From Lepus europaeus (taxonomy: Eukaryota; Chordata; Mammalia; Lagomorpha; Leporidae), in NCBI RefSeq assembly GCF_033115175.1, contig NC_084844.1:36303885-36367884 (forward strand): a stretch of DNA of 64,000 nt, written 5' to 3'. Each line of letters opens with the position of its first letter. The first letter of the stretch is position 1. Positions 1 through 10,500 of the stretch are shown in pieces. Both the position numbers and the translations under genes were made by a program. The notes beneath the pieces are model-generated. The model ran no database searches, was not told the DNA's origin, and was given only the letters and a program-made list of their open reading frames with translations.

Positions 1-152
1 AGAGTGGCAGAAACCCCATTAACTTGAACCATCACCATGGCCTCCAAGGGTCTGTGTTAGAAGGGAAGCTACAGTAAAGAGCCAGAGTTGGGAATAGAAC
101 CTAGTTACTCCGCTGTGGGACCATTAGGTAAAATGTCCATGCCCCGGTATTA

Positions 153-465
153 ACTTTTGTTAAAGATTCATGTGGCAGAGTGACCAAGAGAGAGGGGAAG
201 ACAGAGACGGTGTGAACTTCCATCTGGAGCTTCACTCCCCAGATGACTACAACAGCCAAGTAAGGGCCAGGCTGAAGGCAGAAACCAGGAATTCCAACCT
301 GGTCTCCCACATGGGTGGTAAGAACCCAAATAATGTGCCTTCCAGGCACATTAGCAGGAAGCTGTGACGAAAGCAATGTACCTGGGATTCAAACTGGCAC
401 TTCAATATGGGATGCTGGTGTAGCAAGGAGAGGCTTAACCTGTTGTATCCCAAACCAAAACACCC
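153..465 (-). mobile_element. Older C-type SINE
   Basis: Minus-strand copy: starts with a degenerate T-rich tail complement, then the complement of the SINE body, and ends near ggcttaacctgttgtatccc, the complement of the tRNA-like 5' end. It is more diverged than its neighbours. Confidence 0.7.
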
Positions 466-491
466 AAGTTAAATTTTTTATTCTCCTTTTT

Positions 492-818
492 TTTAAAGAT
501 TTTATTTATTTAAGAGGTAGAGTTATAGACAGAGAGAGGGAGAGACAGAGAGAAAGGTCTTCCATCCATAGGTTCACTCCCCAAATAGCCACAATGGCCT
601 GCCAAAGCTGAGCCCATCCGAAGCCAGGAGCCTGGAGCTTCTTCCAGGTCTCCTATATGAGTGCAGGGGCCAAGGACTTGGGCCATATCCCACTGCTTTT
701 CCAGGCCATAGCATAGAGCTGGATTGGAAGAAGAGCAACCAGGACAGGAACTGGCACCCATAAGGGATGGTGGCGCCACAGGAAGAGTCAGTCTACTATG
801 CCACAGTGCTAGCCCCTT
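492..818 (-). mobile_element. CSINE, common group
   Basis: Full-length minus copy from ttttaaagattttattt to gccacagtgctagcccc. It is flanked by TTCTCCTTTTT at about 481-491 and 819-829, a target-site duplication (TSD). Family layout: tRNA-derived head with pol III A and B boxes, tRNA-unrelated middle with a (CT)n tract, AAATAAAT tail. Confidence 0.88.
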
Positions 819-929
819 TTCTCCTTTTTACTTAAATCAATTACAGAAGAATAAAGAAGCCTATAAAATGTGAAAATTGACACTTAAACATAATACTAGA
901 CCTTGATATTAAAACTGGCCAGGTGGTGT

Positions 930-1008
930 CAGGGTAGTGATGCAGCAAGTTAAGCCACCACCTGCAACACCAGCATCTCATACAATGGGTTAGTTCAAGG
1001 GCTGATCA
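930..1008 (+). mobile_element. CSINE 5' fragment
   Basis: Only the tRNA-like head is present (aagttaagccaccacctgca, then the B-box region). It breaks off where a minus-strand tail fragment begins. Confidence 0.65.
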
Positions 1009-1098
1009 CTTTATTTTTTTTTAAGATTTATTTATTTACTTGAAAGACAGAGTCTCAGAGAGGAGGAGAGATCTCCTATTTGCTGGTTCACTCCCCAA
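1009..1098 (-). mobile_element. CSINE 3' fragment
   Basis: Complement of the SINE tail and CT tract (ttaagatttatttatttact onward), ending at tcactccccaaatga. It sits between two plus-strand pieces, so this spot is a small rearranged SINE cluster. Confidence 0.65.
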
Positions 1099-1430
1099 AT
1101 GAGTGTTGCGAGTTTAGTCAACACCTGTGATGCCAGCATCCCATATGGGCACTGGTTCGAGTCCCAGTTGCTCCATTTCTGACCCAGCTCTTTGCTAACG
1201 TGCCAGAAAAGGCAGTAGAAGATGGCCCAAGTACCTGGGCCCCTGCCACCCATGTGGGATATACAGATGGAGTTCTAGGCTCCAAGCTTCAGCTTGGCCC
1301 AGTCCCAGCCATTGCAGCCATTTGGGAAGCGAACTAGTAGATGAAAGAAAATCTTCCCACCTCTTCCACCATTACACCACTACCCAACTCTGTCTTTCAA
1401 ATAAATAAAAAAGTAAATCTTTAAAAACAA
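1099..1430 (+). mobile_element. CSINE, common group
   Basis: Nearly full plus copy with a diverged first 25 bases. It has the B-box GGTTCGAGTCC at about 1,153-1,163 and ends in caaataaataaaaaagtaaa and an A tail just before the ZNF706 retrocopy. Confidence 0.8.
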
Positions 1431-1531
1431 AAAAATGGCCAAGTACAGAACAGGAGGTGGTAGGAATTTCTCAGCACAGTTCTCGCACGGCACAGTCCCT
1501 CCAACGAAGACAGCCCTGGCCCGAACAGGGC

Positions 1532-1975
1532 ATGTGTCCAGTGGAATATTCAATCTCAGCAGAAAAACGCAAAAAAGCTGGACAACAAAAGAATCAAGAT
1601 TATGACCAAAAAGCTGCTGCCAAAGCTGCCTTACTGTGTACCTGCACCATCTGTAGGAAACCAATGCCAGACTGACAAGCAGCACTTAGGGAACAAGCAG
1701 CCTAAGGCTTCACTTGCTCCATCACTGACTGATGTTAAGGACACACAACTGCTTATGTATGAATTCATACACTTTTGTCTATTCTACTGTCTCCAACTGT
1801 AGGTAACAAACCTGCAGCTGCCTTCCTAACAAACTGCTGATCAGCAAAAGTGAAAGAAACACTCATTTTTATGCTGCTTCCTTTTGGGCTTCATGACAGA
1901 AAATTCTGTTTAAATGTACAGTTTGACTCTGATTTGGAAATCTGAAAGAGTGTGTTCTCATCCACTATGATGTCA
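1532..1975 (+). pseudogene. ZNF706: Processed pseudogene of ZNF706
   Basis: Seen: an intronless plus-strand stretch encoding a diverged copy of the short zinc-finger protein ZNF706 (parent about 76 residues). Recognisable blocks are the Q/K-rich N-terminal part, the segment DQKAAAKAALL and the zinc-finger cysteines in CTCTICR, followed by MPD. The copy starts at an ATG (1,532-1,534). It has indels in the lysine-rich part and an in-frame TGA right after MPD (about 1,672), so the histidine half of the finger is lost. DNA resembling the rest of the parent reading frame (aagcagcactt ... gatgtt) and 3'UTR-like sequence continue to about 1,975. It lies antisense within a BCAS3 intron. No poly(A) tract or TSD is visible, so the copy is old. 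The identification rests on recall of the parent protein. Confidence 0.8.
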
Positions 1976-1999
1976 GTGAGTGAGTAATGTGAGTAAACA

Positions 2000-2245
2000 T
2001 GGGTTCACTCCCCAAATGCACCCAACAGCCAGAACTGAGAACTCAATCTAGGTCTTCAGCATGGGTAGCAGGAACCCAATTACTTAAGACACTACCACTA
2101 TCTCCCAGGGTATGCATTAGTAGAAAGCTTAGGTCAGGAGCCCAAGCCAAGAGTCTAACTCAGGCACTCCAATGTGGGACACAAGTGACTGAAGCTAGAC
2201 CAAATATCCACGCCCTCGGAGGGGTACCCTTTGTCAGATCCTACT
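2000..2245 (-). mobile_element. Older C-type SINE, 3' end missing
   Basis: Minus copy beginning at gggttcactccccaaatg with no tail. Its head belongs to the older group (caggcactccaatgtgggac). Confidence 0.65.
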
Positions 2246-2470
2246 CCAACCACAACAACTGTAAGCCATAATCAAGTGGACTACAGCATGGAGGCAAGCA
2301 GCCACTTAATAACGCCAGGCAGAAAACAGAGCTCTCAGAAAGCAAACGGGAGCAGAGTTCCATTCAAATGCTGTGATTTTTAAAGCGACTAACCACTAAT
2401 AGAGTTGCTCTAAATAATACAGAATAACTTGAAACTACAGTGATCTAACAGGTTTCTAAAGTGTTTTCCC

Positions 2471-2670
2471 AGCAGTGGAAGATGGCCTAGGTGCTTGGGC
2501 CCCTACACCCATGTGGGAGACCCGGAGGAGGCTCCTGGCTTCAGATCGGCGCAGCTTCGGCCGTTGTGGCCATCTGGGGAGTGAACCATCGTACGGAAGA
2601 CCTCTCTCTCTCTGCCTCTCCTCTCTCTGTATAACTCTGACTTTCAAATAAATAAATAAATCTTTTAAAA
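2471..2670 (+). mobile_element. CSINE, 5'-truncated
   Basis: Starts mid-element at agcagtggaagatggcc and runs to a complete AAATAAATAAATAAATC tail. The perfect 13-bp duplication AAAGTGTTTTCCC (2,458-2,470 and 2,671-2,683) shows it was truncated at insertion, not by later deletion. Confidence 0.9.
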
Positions 2671-2683
2671 AAAGTGTTTTCCC

Positions 2684-3185
2684 TGAAAAATTCCACGTCC
2701 CACAAAGAGAAGCCTCAATACCTAATATAATCTCCAGGTACCCCTAAGTGTTCCACCATGAAGAAAGCAAAACTAGTGTAGCCATGATCAGAAGTCTTCT
2801 CTGGCATCTCCCCAGCTACCACAAGGAACTGCATAGAAGCTGCAGCAGGCACAGCCAGGGAAGGAAAGGCCAAGAAACTCTAAGCAGAAAAATGAGCCCT
2901 TGTTAGCTTTTCCCAGGGAGATGCTGGACACGCAGTCAGCAAACCTTACTTTCCCTTTCTCATACCCAAATTTTCACTACACTGTGACTATCTCACAGCT
3001 TGCCACACAAACACCTAAACTAAAAATCATTCTTGAGGAAAGAACACACAGAAAGAAACTTAACAAATGTTGTGATTAGGTATATGTGTGATCAAATATA
3101 CTGATAAAACGTACTACAGCTTTAAAACATACAGATATGGAACATCCACAAATATATACACACTGTTAGGGTCAGACAAAACAAA
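2684..3185. other. BCAS3 intron, no recognised element
   Basis: Unique or very old sequence. I see no SINE, exon or reading frame of note on either strand. Confidence 0.5.
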
Positions 3186-3189
3186 AAGT

Positions 3190-4105
3190 ATTACGTGGAA
3201 GCACTGAGAAAGTCCCCTAGCTAAGGACAGTGCAGGTTCCCCAGCCCTGCCCAGAAATGCAAATCACCTACCTGGGAAAACCTGTTGGATGATGGAGAAA
3301 AACTTAGCCTAACTGCGCAGACACTACAGTTACAAGCATTCCTCTTGGCTCATAGCCTACACTATAGCAGACAGCCTCTGGCTGTCCTGCCTAATACAAA
3401 TTAATTCAGTTTATCTCCTCCAGAATATAGAAAATCCATTTCCAAATGGTAATTCGAGAAAGATATCAATCCCTTTAATATAAAATTCTTCCAGACGAAG
3501 CCTCCTACAGTCCCTAGATGTGGGCAAACAATTCTGGAGTGGATCACTCCTCTCTTCTCTGAGGCTCCACCACCCATGCTGGATCTCTGCAGCCAGGAAC
3601 CTGGGACACCCCAAAACCCTGGTGGACCAACAATCTTAGGGAGGGCCATTGCAACACCCCTGTCCAGCAAAAAAGCAGCTCTGGAAGATGAGACCTTAGC
3701 CAAATGCCAAAGATTTGTCATTGTTGATCCATTGGGGTAGAATGTTTATGGCTGCTCCAGGGCACTGGGAAAGTTTCAAAGTTAAGGGGGGAGGAGGAGT
3801 GCAGGCTCCTGACCTTTGCCCAGAAACACAAATATCTACATGGGAAAACCTGTGGGTAATGGGGAAAACTCACTCTAACTAACAAGGGACCACTGCTACA
3901 AGTATACATTTCAAGCTGCAGTCCAGGATGGAGGAGACAGCCTCTAGCTACCTGCCCACTGGTGGCTTGCAGTGCAGGGAGGCAAGTCACCTCCTAGCTG
4001 TCCTGCCTGTCTGCTGCTCCTTGCAGTATGCTCAGTAACTCTAACTCTGCTCACTACATCTGACTGTTCTGGTGAATTCTTTCAACATCCACTACAGATG
4101 TCTCA
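3190..4105 (+). mobile_element. Degenerate LTR-element-like segment
   Basis: Two related stretches lie in the same orientation, about 3,195-3,395 and 3,780-4,000. Each carries a gtgcagg(t/c)tcc ... gcccagaaa(t/c)(g/a)caaat block, then cctgggaaaacctgt-like, then tacaag, then gacagcctct. The second continues into gctcactacatctgactg and tggtgaattctttcaacatc, which resembles an LTR 3' end. This could be two decayed LTR pieces around about 400 bp of internal remnant. There is no coding capacity and no clean termini. It could also be a local duplication of another repeat. Confidence 0.35.
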
Positions 4106-4339
4106 ATCAGTTGCTTCATGCAACAGCATACCCATAAAAATCCAAGGCCAAAGTGTCATATGATGTGATACAGAAAGAATGGAGTAAAGAACATGAGTAT
4201 GCTCAACTATTTAGGAGGAAATCGTACAAATTCAAGAATTTAATAAATCAACTGGGTTAAGGATCCTATATTAAGGATACGATGGTAAGTTCAGTACGAC
4301 AAATAATACTAAAATAATTTTCAAGAAGGATCCATATAC

Positions 4340-4470
4340 ATTTTCAGATGCAAAAGGATGGTTTGTGGTTGGGAGGGTGGTTATGGGAGGAAAAACCGAT
4401 ATAATCCAGAAGTTGTACTTTTGAAATTTACATTTATTAAATAAAAGTTTTCCAAAAAGATAATTAAAAA
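4340..4470 (+). mobile_element. L1 3'-end fragment
   Basis: A G-rich stretch (gttgggagggtggttatggg) is followed by aatccagaagttgtactttt, gaaatttacatttattaaat and AATAAA. This is the arrangement of lagomorph L1 3'UTRs, the machinery expected to mobilise CSINEs. The 5' limit is unclear. Confidence 0.5.
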
Positions 4471-4683
4471 TTAAAAAATAAAAGGTCTGCCAAACTGAAA
4501 CTTACTTTTATCAGACCTTTCCAGAAATCAGGAAAGACTTAACAGCCACATTTCACAGACAATTCAATTTCAGTTCCCCGTTTTACCCGTTACGTTAAAA
4601 AAAAAAAAAAAGCTACCTGAAGTAACCAGTTATTTTTCTAATGTTCTATTTCTGAGACTCCATCTTACATAGGAAATAACTCT

Positions 4684-5022
4684 GGGGTCCGGCACTGTGC
4701 TGTAGCAAGTAAAGCCACTGCCGGCAGTGTCGGCATCCCATATGGGCACTGGTTCGAGTTCCAGCTGCTCCAGTTCTGATTCAGCTCTGTACTATATGCC
4801 TGGGAAAGCAGTGGAAGATGACTCAAGTGATTGGGCTTTTTGCATCTATGTGGGAGACCCAGAAGCAGCTCCTGGCTCCTGGCTTCAGTCTGGATTAGCC
4901 CTGGCCATTGTGGCCATTTGAGGAATGAACCAGTGGATGAAAGTCCTCTCTCTGTCTCCCCTTCTTTTTCTTTGCAACCCTGTTCTTCAAACAAATAAAA
5001 TAAACCTTTAAAAATACTTTTA
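4684..5022 (+). mobile_element. CSINE, common group
   Basis: Full-length plus copy from ggggtccggcactgtgctg to the tail aaataaaataaacctttaa. The B-box ggttcgagttcc is intact apart from one change. Confidence 0.85.
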
Positions 5023-5213
5023 AATGACCAATCTAATTCTTATTCTTCGTGTTTTCTGCAACACTTTTCTGTTAATAAAACCAATCTCTTCTCTCAGCTC
5101 ATTACAACACTTATTTATTTTATGGTATGAAGTGCTGTTCATTTCTAGAATCACAAATACAGTAAAACCAATAAAAAATTTTAAACTGATGTAATTTCGT
5201 CATTTAACATTAA

Positions 5214-5562
5214 TAGGGGCCAACACTGTGGCTTACGCCACCACCTGTGACACCAGCATCACATGAATCTCATAAGAATAAGCACTGGTTCAAGTCCAAG
5301 CTGCTCCACTTCTGACCCAGCTCCCTGATAATGTGCTTGAGAAAACAGAAGGTGGCCAAGTGCTTACAAAACTTCCACCTACATGAAAGATCTGGGATGG
5401 AATTCCATGCTCCTGGCTTGGGCCTGGTCCAGCCCTTGGCCACTGCATCCATTTGGGGAGTGAATCAGCAGATGGAAGATTTGTCTCTCTCATTCTCTAT
5501 CTCTCCCTCTCTCTCTGTAATTCTGCCTAATAAATAAATAATCCTTTTTTAAAAAAAAAATT
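5214..5562 (+). mobile_element. CSINE, common group
   Basis: Full-length plus copy from aggggccaacactgtggc to cctaataaataaataatcc and an A-rich tail. Moderately diverged. Confidence 0.85.
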
Positions 5563-5634
5563 GATAAAAAAGAAACAGAAAAAGAATTCACTAGTAAAGA
5601 ATCTTAGACGTTAAAAGTGAAAAATACACCAATC

Positions 5635-5930
5635 CCAAAAAAGAAAATTCTGTATGACTCCACTTATCTGAGGTAACTAGACAAGTCATAGAGACAGAAA
5701 GTAGATCAGGGGCTTGTGGGAGTTGGGGGGGGGGGGTGGATGTAGAATCATTATTTAGCCGAGGGTATAGAGTTTGTTTTATAAGACGAAAAAAGGGAAC
5801 TGATGGAGATGACTGTTGTACAACATTAGAAATATATTTAATACCTCAAAAGTACACACTTAGAAATGGTTAAGATGGTGTTTCATGTTCTATGCATTTT
5901 GCCACAATAAGTAAACAAAAAGCCTCAGAG
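5635..5930 (+). mobile_element. Old L1 3' remnant
   Basis: The stretch reads like the end of an ancient L1: tgtatgactccacttatctg, cagaaagtagatcaggggct, a G-run at about 5,727-5,738, and a terminal gccacaataagt. Non-coding. Confidence 0.55.
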
Positions 5931-6612
5931 GAGATAAAGACTCAAGAGGAAACAAACAAGTCACAGTATTTAAAATAGGAAATGTTAATACAGACAACTG
6001 GTAACTGCTTGTACTGGTGATGGGAGAGCTGAGAGCTGAACGAGGAACCGTGAGGCAACTATCCCATTAGCAACAGAACACCGCGACCCCACATCCAGGC
6101 TAGGGACAAGAAAGGAAAGCGGCGTGGTGGATCACCTGGCAGAAACTGGAACACGAGTGTGGTTGCCTATAGAAGCTAGCACCAGTGTAAATCCAGCTGT
6201 TGATATAAAGAATGAAAGAGAATACTACTCTCCCCTTCCTTACACCCTCCCACTCAGCTGCCAGGAGACATGGGAGCCTGGGAGACACTCAAGTGGCAGC
6301 TCCCTTTGAGAGAGGAGCAAGGAAAAGCAATGGAATGTATCTGAGTACAGACTGACCTTGGATTAACACAGAGTCTGCTCAGAAAAAAACAATTTGACTA
6401 TCTGGAAAGTTCAACATTAACAATTACTTTGCAGTTATGAATTCTATACAATATACCAAACTGGAATTAATAACATCTTTTTGAGGAAAATTTTAACTCA
6501 CTTGCAAATAACTAACTGGGACATTTAAAAATACTATGTTACAATTATTTTAAGACTTATTGTACCATATATTAATAGTTCAAAAAATTTCCATACTGTA
6601 GTTATGCTGACC
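5931..6612. other. BCAS3 intron, no recognised element
   Basis: AT-rich intronic sequence without a recognisable repeat or exon. Confidence 0.45.
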
Positions 6613-6629
6613 TTAAAAAATGAATTTAT

Positions 6630-6955
6630 GGGGCCTGTGCTGTGGCATAGTGGGTAAAGCTGCCACCTTCAGTGCCAGCATCCCATATGGACACCGGTTC
6701 AAGTCCCAGCTGCTCCACTTCCAATCCAGCTCTCTCCTATGGCCTGGGGAAGCAGTTGAAGATGGCCCAAGTTCTTGGGCTTCTGAACTCACATGGGAAA
6801 TCTGGAAGAAGCTCCTGGCTTCAGGCTTCAGATCAGTGCAACTCAGGCTACTGCGCTCAATTGGGGAGCAGATGGAAGACCTCTGTCTCTCTCTCTCTCT
6901 GACTCTCCTCTCTCTGTGTAACTCTGACTTTCAAATAAATAACTAAAACTCTTTT
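6630..6955 (+). mobile_element. CSINE with 17-bp TSD
   Basis: Full-length plus copy flanked by the perfect duplication TTAAAAAATGAATTTAT at 6,613-6,629 and 6,956-6,972, which fixes both ends. Confidence 0.92.
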
Positions 6956-6997
6956 TTAAAAAATGAATTTATTTTAAAAATTAAAAAGGTTAATTTA

Positions 6998-7207
<210 letters not shown>

Positions 7208-7398
7208 TTAAAGCTTTCATATTACTGATGTTCATAACAAAGTGTGATAAAACCTGCACTACCCCTCTCTACTTTCAACAGCCCTACATCTTTGTAACTA
7301 GCTCATTTTGGAGTATTATGAGTCCCAAAAAATGTTATGAAGGATTCTGTCAACTTTGGACAAAAAAATTAATTCTAACCTATTAAAGAATTAATAGA

Positions 7399-7729
7399 GG
7401 GGCTGGCGCTGTGGTGCAGTGAGTTAATGCCCTGGCCTGAAGCTCCAGCATCCCATATGGGCACCAGTTCTAGTCCCGGCTGCTCCACTTCTGATCCAGC
7501 TCTCTACTGTGGCCTGGGAAAGCAATGGAAGATGGCCCAAGCCTTTGGGCCCCTGCACCCACATGGGAGACCTGGAAGAAGCTCCTGGCTCCTGGCTTCC
7601 GGATCAGCACAGTTTGTCATTGCGGCCATCTGGGGAGTGAACCAGTGAATGGAAGACCTCTCTCTCTCTCTGTCTCTACATCTCTCTGTAACTCTGTCTT
7701 TCAAATAAATAAAATAAATCTTTTTTTAA
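7399..7729 (+). mobile_element. CSINE with 14-bp TSD
   Basis: Plus copy whose ends are set by the perfect duplication AAAGAATTAATAGA (7,385-7,398 and 7,730-7,743). It lies about 230 bp upstream, in gene sense, of the third BCAS3 coding exon. Confidence 0.92.
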
Positions 7730-7743
7730 AAAGAATTAATAGA

Positions 7744-8187
7744 AACCCCCAACACTATAATCTCAATCTATAATGAAGAATCACTATCACTCAAAGGTAC
7801 ACAAAAAACTAAATCACCCCCTGCCTTGATTAACAAGTAAGGCAACTTAGGAAACTACCACCCTTATTCTGTTTAGTTCCCAGGTGTTTGGGATCAGGCA
7901 ATAACACTGTTTATTCAGTCTCATATCTAGTTTGCAGACCCAACCTATCAGTGACCTGCAAGGGTCACAAAGATATGCATTAATGCTAGAGTGTCAACCG
8001 TAATCAAAAGGAGTCATCACTACATAAAGCACAGGTTTTTACATAGATTTTTTTAAAAAACTTGTATATATTTCAAAACCTTTAATTATCAACAGTTGCA
8101 ATTTTTTTGGCAATTATAAAGTGGTTCTAAGCTTACAGAACAATTATGTAATATAACCTATATCAAAAGAATACAAAACTTTCTTGG
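7744..8187. other. BCAS3 intron, no recognised element
   Basis: No SINE, exon or other repeat recognised. Confidence 0.45.
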
Positions 8188-8449
8188 TAGGGCCAGGGCT
8201 GTACTGCAGCAGATTAAGCCACTGTCTGCAGTGATGGCATCCCATATGGGTGCCGGTGGGAGTCCTACCTGCTCCATTTCTGATCCAGCTCCCTGCTGAT
8301 GAACCTGGGAAAAGTGGTGAAGGGTGGCCCAAGTGCTTGGGCCCCTGTATCCATGTGGCAGACCACGGCACCTCCTGACTCCTGGCTTCACCCTGCCCAA
8401 GGCCTGCCCTGGCTGTTGCAGCCATTTGAGGAGTGAACCAGCATATCAA

Positions 8450-8488
<39 letters not shown>

Positions 8489-8560
8489 CTCTCTCTCCCT
8501 CTCCCTCTCTGTATCTCCGCCTTCCAAATAAATTAATACATCTTTAAAAAAAAAAAAACT
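8188..8560 (+). mobile_element. CSINE with expanded (CT)n
   Basis: Full-length plus copy. Its internal CT tract has grown into a (CT)n run at about 8,453-8,484, and it ends in an A tail abutting the next copy. Confidence 0.87.
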
Positions 8561-8565
8561 ATCCT

Positions 8566-8842
8566 GGCACTAGCACTGTAGCATAGTTGGTTATGCCAAG
8601 GCTTGACATATCCACATACCATATTTGAGCACCAATTTCAGTTACAACTGCTGTGCTTACAATCCAGCTTCTTACTAATGCACCTGAGAAGGATTGAAGA
8701 ATGGCCCAAGTGCTTGGGCACCTGCCACTCATGTAGGAGACCAGGGTGGAATTCCTGGCTCCTATCTTCAGCCTGGCCCAGCCCAGGCTGTTGTGGTCAT
8801 TTGGGGAGTGAACCAGCAAATGGAAGATTGATCTCTGTTCTT

Positions 8843-8908
<66 letters not shown>

Positions 8909-8983
8909 TGTGTTGTGTGTGTGTCTCCCTTTCTCTTACCCGCTCCATAGCTCCCTTGGGCTCTGCCTTTCACATAATTTTTT
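8566..8983 (+). mobile_element. CSINE with (CT)n(GT)n microsatellite
   Basis: Plus copy head-to-tail with the previous one. Its CT tract is expanded to about 44 bp and runs into a (TG)n run. Confidence 0.85.
8848..8924 (+). repeat. (CT)n-(TG)n compound microsatellite
   Basis: About 22 CT units followed by about 16 TG units with one interruption, inside a SINE. The length is likely to vary between animals. Confidence 0.95.
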
Positions 8984-8996
8984 AAAATATCACTAA

Positions 8997-9268
8997 AAGG
9001 GAATGCGCTGTGAAGCAGTGGGTAAAGCTGCTGCTTGGGATGCCCACCTGCATCCCCTGTCAGAGTGCCAGCTCAAGTCCTGGGTCGTCTGCTTCCTGCT
9101 AACATGACTGCTGGCAGCAGATGACAGCCCAAGTACTCGTGTTCCTGCTATCCATGTGGGAGATCCAGATGGAGTTTCTCACTCCTGGATTCTGCCTGGC
9201 CCAGCCCTGGATGTTGCAGGCATCTGGAGAGTGAACCAGTGAATAAAAGACTTCTCTCAGAGAGCTGC
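8997..9268 (+). mobile_element. CSINE, first half of a head-to-tail dimer
   Basis: Plus copy lacking its tail; it ends in gaataaaagacttctctc and runs straight into the next copy. The TSD of this insertion lies outside both copies (see 9,269-9,559). Confidence 0.8.
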
Positions 9269-9559
9269 ATCCTGGCACAGCAGGTTAAGCCACTACCTGC
9301 AATGCCAGCATCCCATATGAGAGCCAGTTTGAGTCCTGGATGCTCCACTTCCTATCTGGCTCCCTGATACTATTTCTAGAAAAGCAGTGCAATATGGCCC
9401 AAGCACTTAGGCCCCTGTCACTTGGGAGATCCAGATGGAATTCCTGGCGCCTGGCTTTGGCCTGACCTCGCCCCAGCCATTGCTGCCATGTGGGGAGTGC
9501 ACCAGCGGATGGAATATCTGTCTGACTTTCAAATAAATAAATCTTTTTTAAAAAGAAAT
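9269..9559 (+). mobile_element. CSINE, second half of a head-to-tail dimer
   Basis: Plus copy with a slightly shortened head and a complete AAATAAATAAATC tail. AAAATATCACTAA at 8,984-8,996 and AAAATACCACTAA at 9,560-9,572 flank the pair, so the two were probably inserted together. Confidence 0.82.
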
Positions 9560-9775
9560 AAAATACCACTAAGGGGTACTTTAATAACAGGCTTACTATA
9601 CAAAAAGATTACCTTAAACATCCATACAATTTCCAGTTAAAGCAAGTGTGATGTGTGTAGGACAGTTAACTGCTTGGGAGAAGAAAATCTGCACTTCATT
9701 GATAAACTTTATCTTCAACCACCTCATCTTCATTCTCCTCAATCTTGTTACCCTGATCTTTGGAAGCCCTCTTCT

Positions 9776-10485
9776 CTTTATTTTTTTAAAGATTTTTATT
9801 TATTTATTTGAGAGGTAGAGTTACAGACAATGAGAGGGAGAGACAGAGAGAAAGGTCTTCCAGGCCGGCGCCGTGGCTTAACAGGCTAATCCTCCGCCTT
9901 ACAGCGCCGGCACACCAGGTTCTAGTCCCGGTTGGGGCGCCGGATTCTATCCCGGTTGCCCCTCTTCCAGGCCAGCTCTCTGCTATGGCCCGGGAAGGCA
10001 GTGGAGGATGGCCCAAGTGCTTGGGCCCTGCACCCGCAAGGGAGACCAGGAGAAGCACCTGGCTCCTGGCTTCGGATCAGCGAGATGCGCCAGCCGCAGC
10101 GGCCATTGGAGGGTGAACCAACGGCAAAGGAAGACCTTCCTCTCTGTCTCTTTCTCTCACTATCCACTCTGCCTGTAAAAAATAAATAAATAAATCTAAA
10201 AAAAAAAAAAAAAAAGAAAAAGAAAGGTCTTCCATGCTTTGGTTCACTCCCCAGATGGCCACAACGGCTGGAGCTGCGCCAATCCGAAGCCAGGAGCCAA
10301 GTGCCTCCTCCTGGTCTCCCATGCAGGTGCAGGGGCACAAGCACTTGGGCCATCCTCTACTGCCTTCCTGGGCCACAGCAGAGAGTTGGATTGGAAGTGG
10401 AGCAGCCGAGACTAGAACTGATGCCCATATGGGATGCCGGCAGCCACAGGTGGAGGATTAACCTACTGTACCACAGCGCCATCCC
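9776..10485 (-). mobile_element. CSINE, common group, split by a younger CSINE
   Basis: Minus copy in two parts, 9,776-9,862 and 10,221-10,485. Its own duplication TGGAAGCCCTCTTCT flanks it at 9,761-9,775 and 10,486-10,500. Confidence 0.93.
9863..10220 (+). mobile_element. Young GC-rich CSINE nested in an older one
   Basis: Plus copy of the young group: head ggccggcgccgtggcttaac, B-box GGTTCTAGTCCCGG, and a shorter middle ending in tccactctgcctgt and poly(A). It is flanked by the perfect duplication AGAAAGGTCTTCCA (9,849-9,862 and 10,221-10,234), made from the host SINE. Confidence 0.95.
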
Positions 10486-10500
10486 TGGAAGCCCTCTTCT

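Noticed and set aside
5727..5740. G-run as a quadruplex or regulatory site
   Set aside because: A single uninterrupted G homopolymer within an L1 remnant; no further support.
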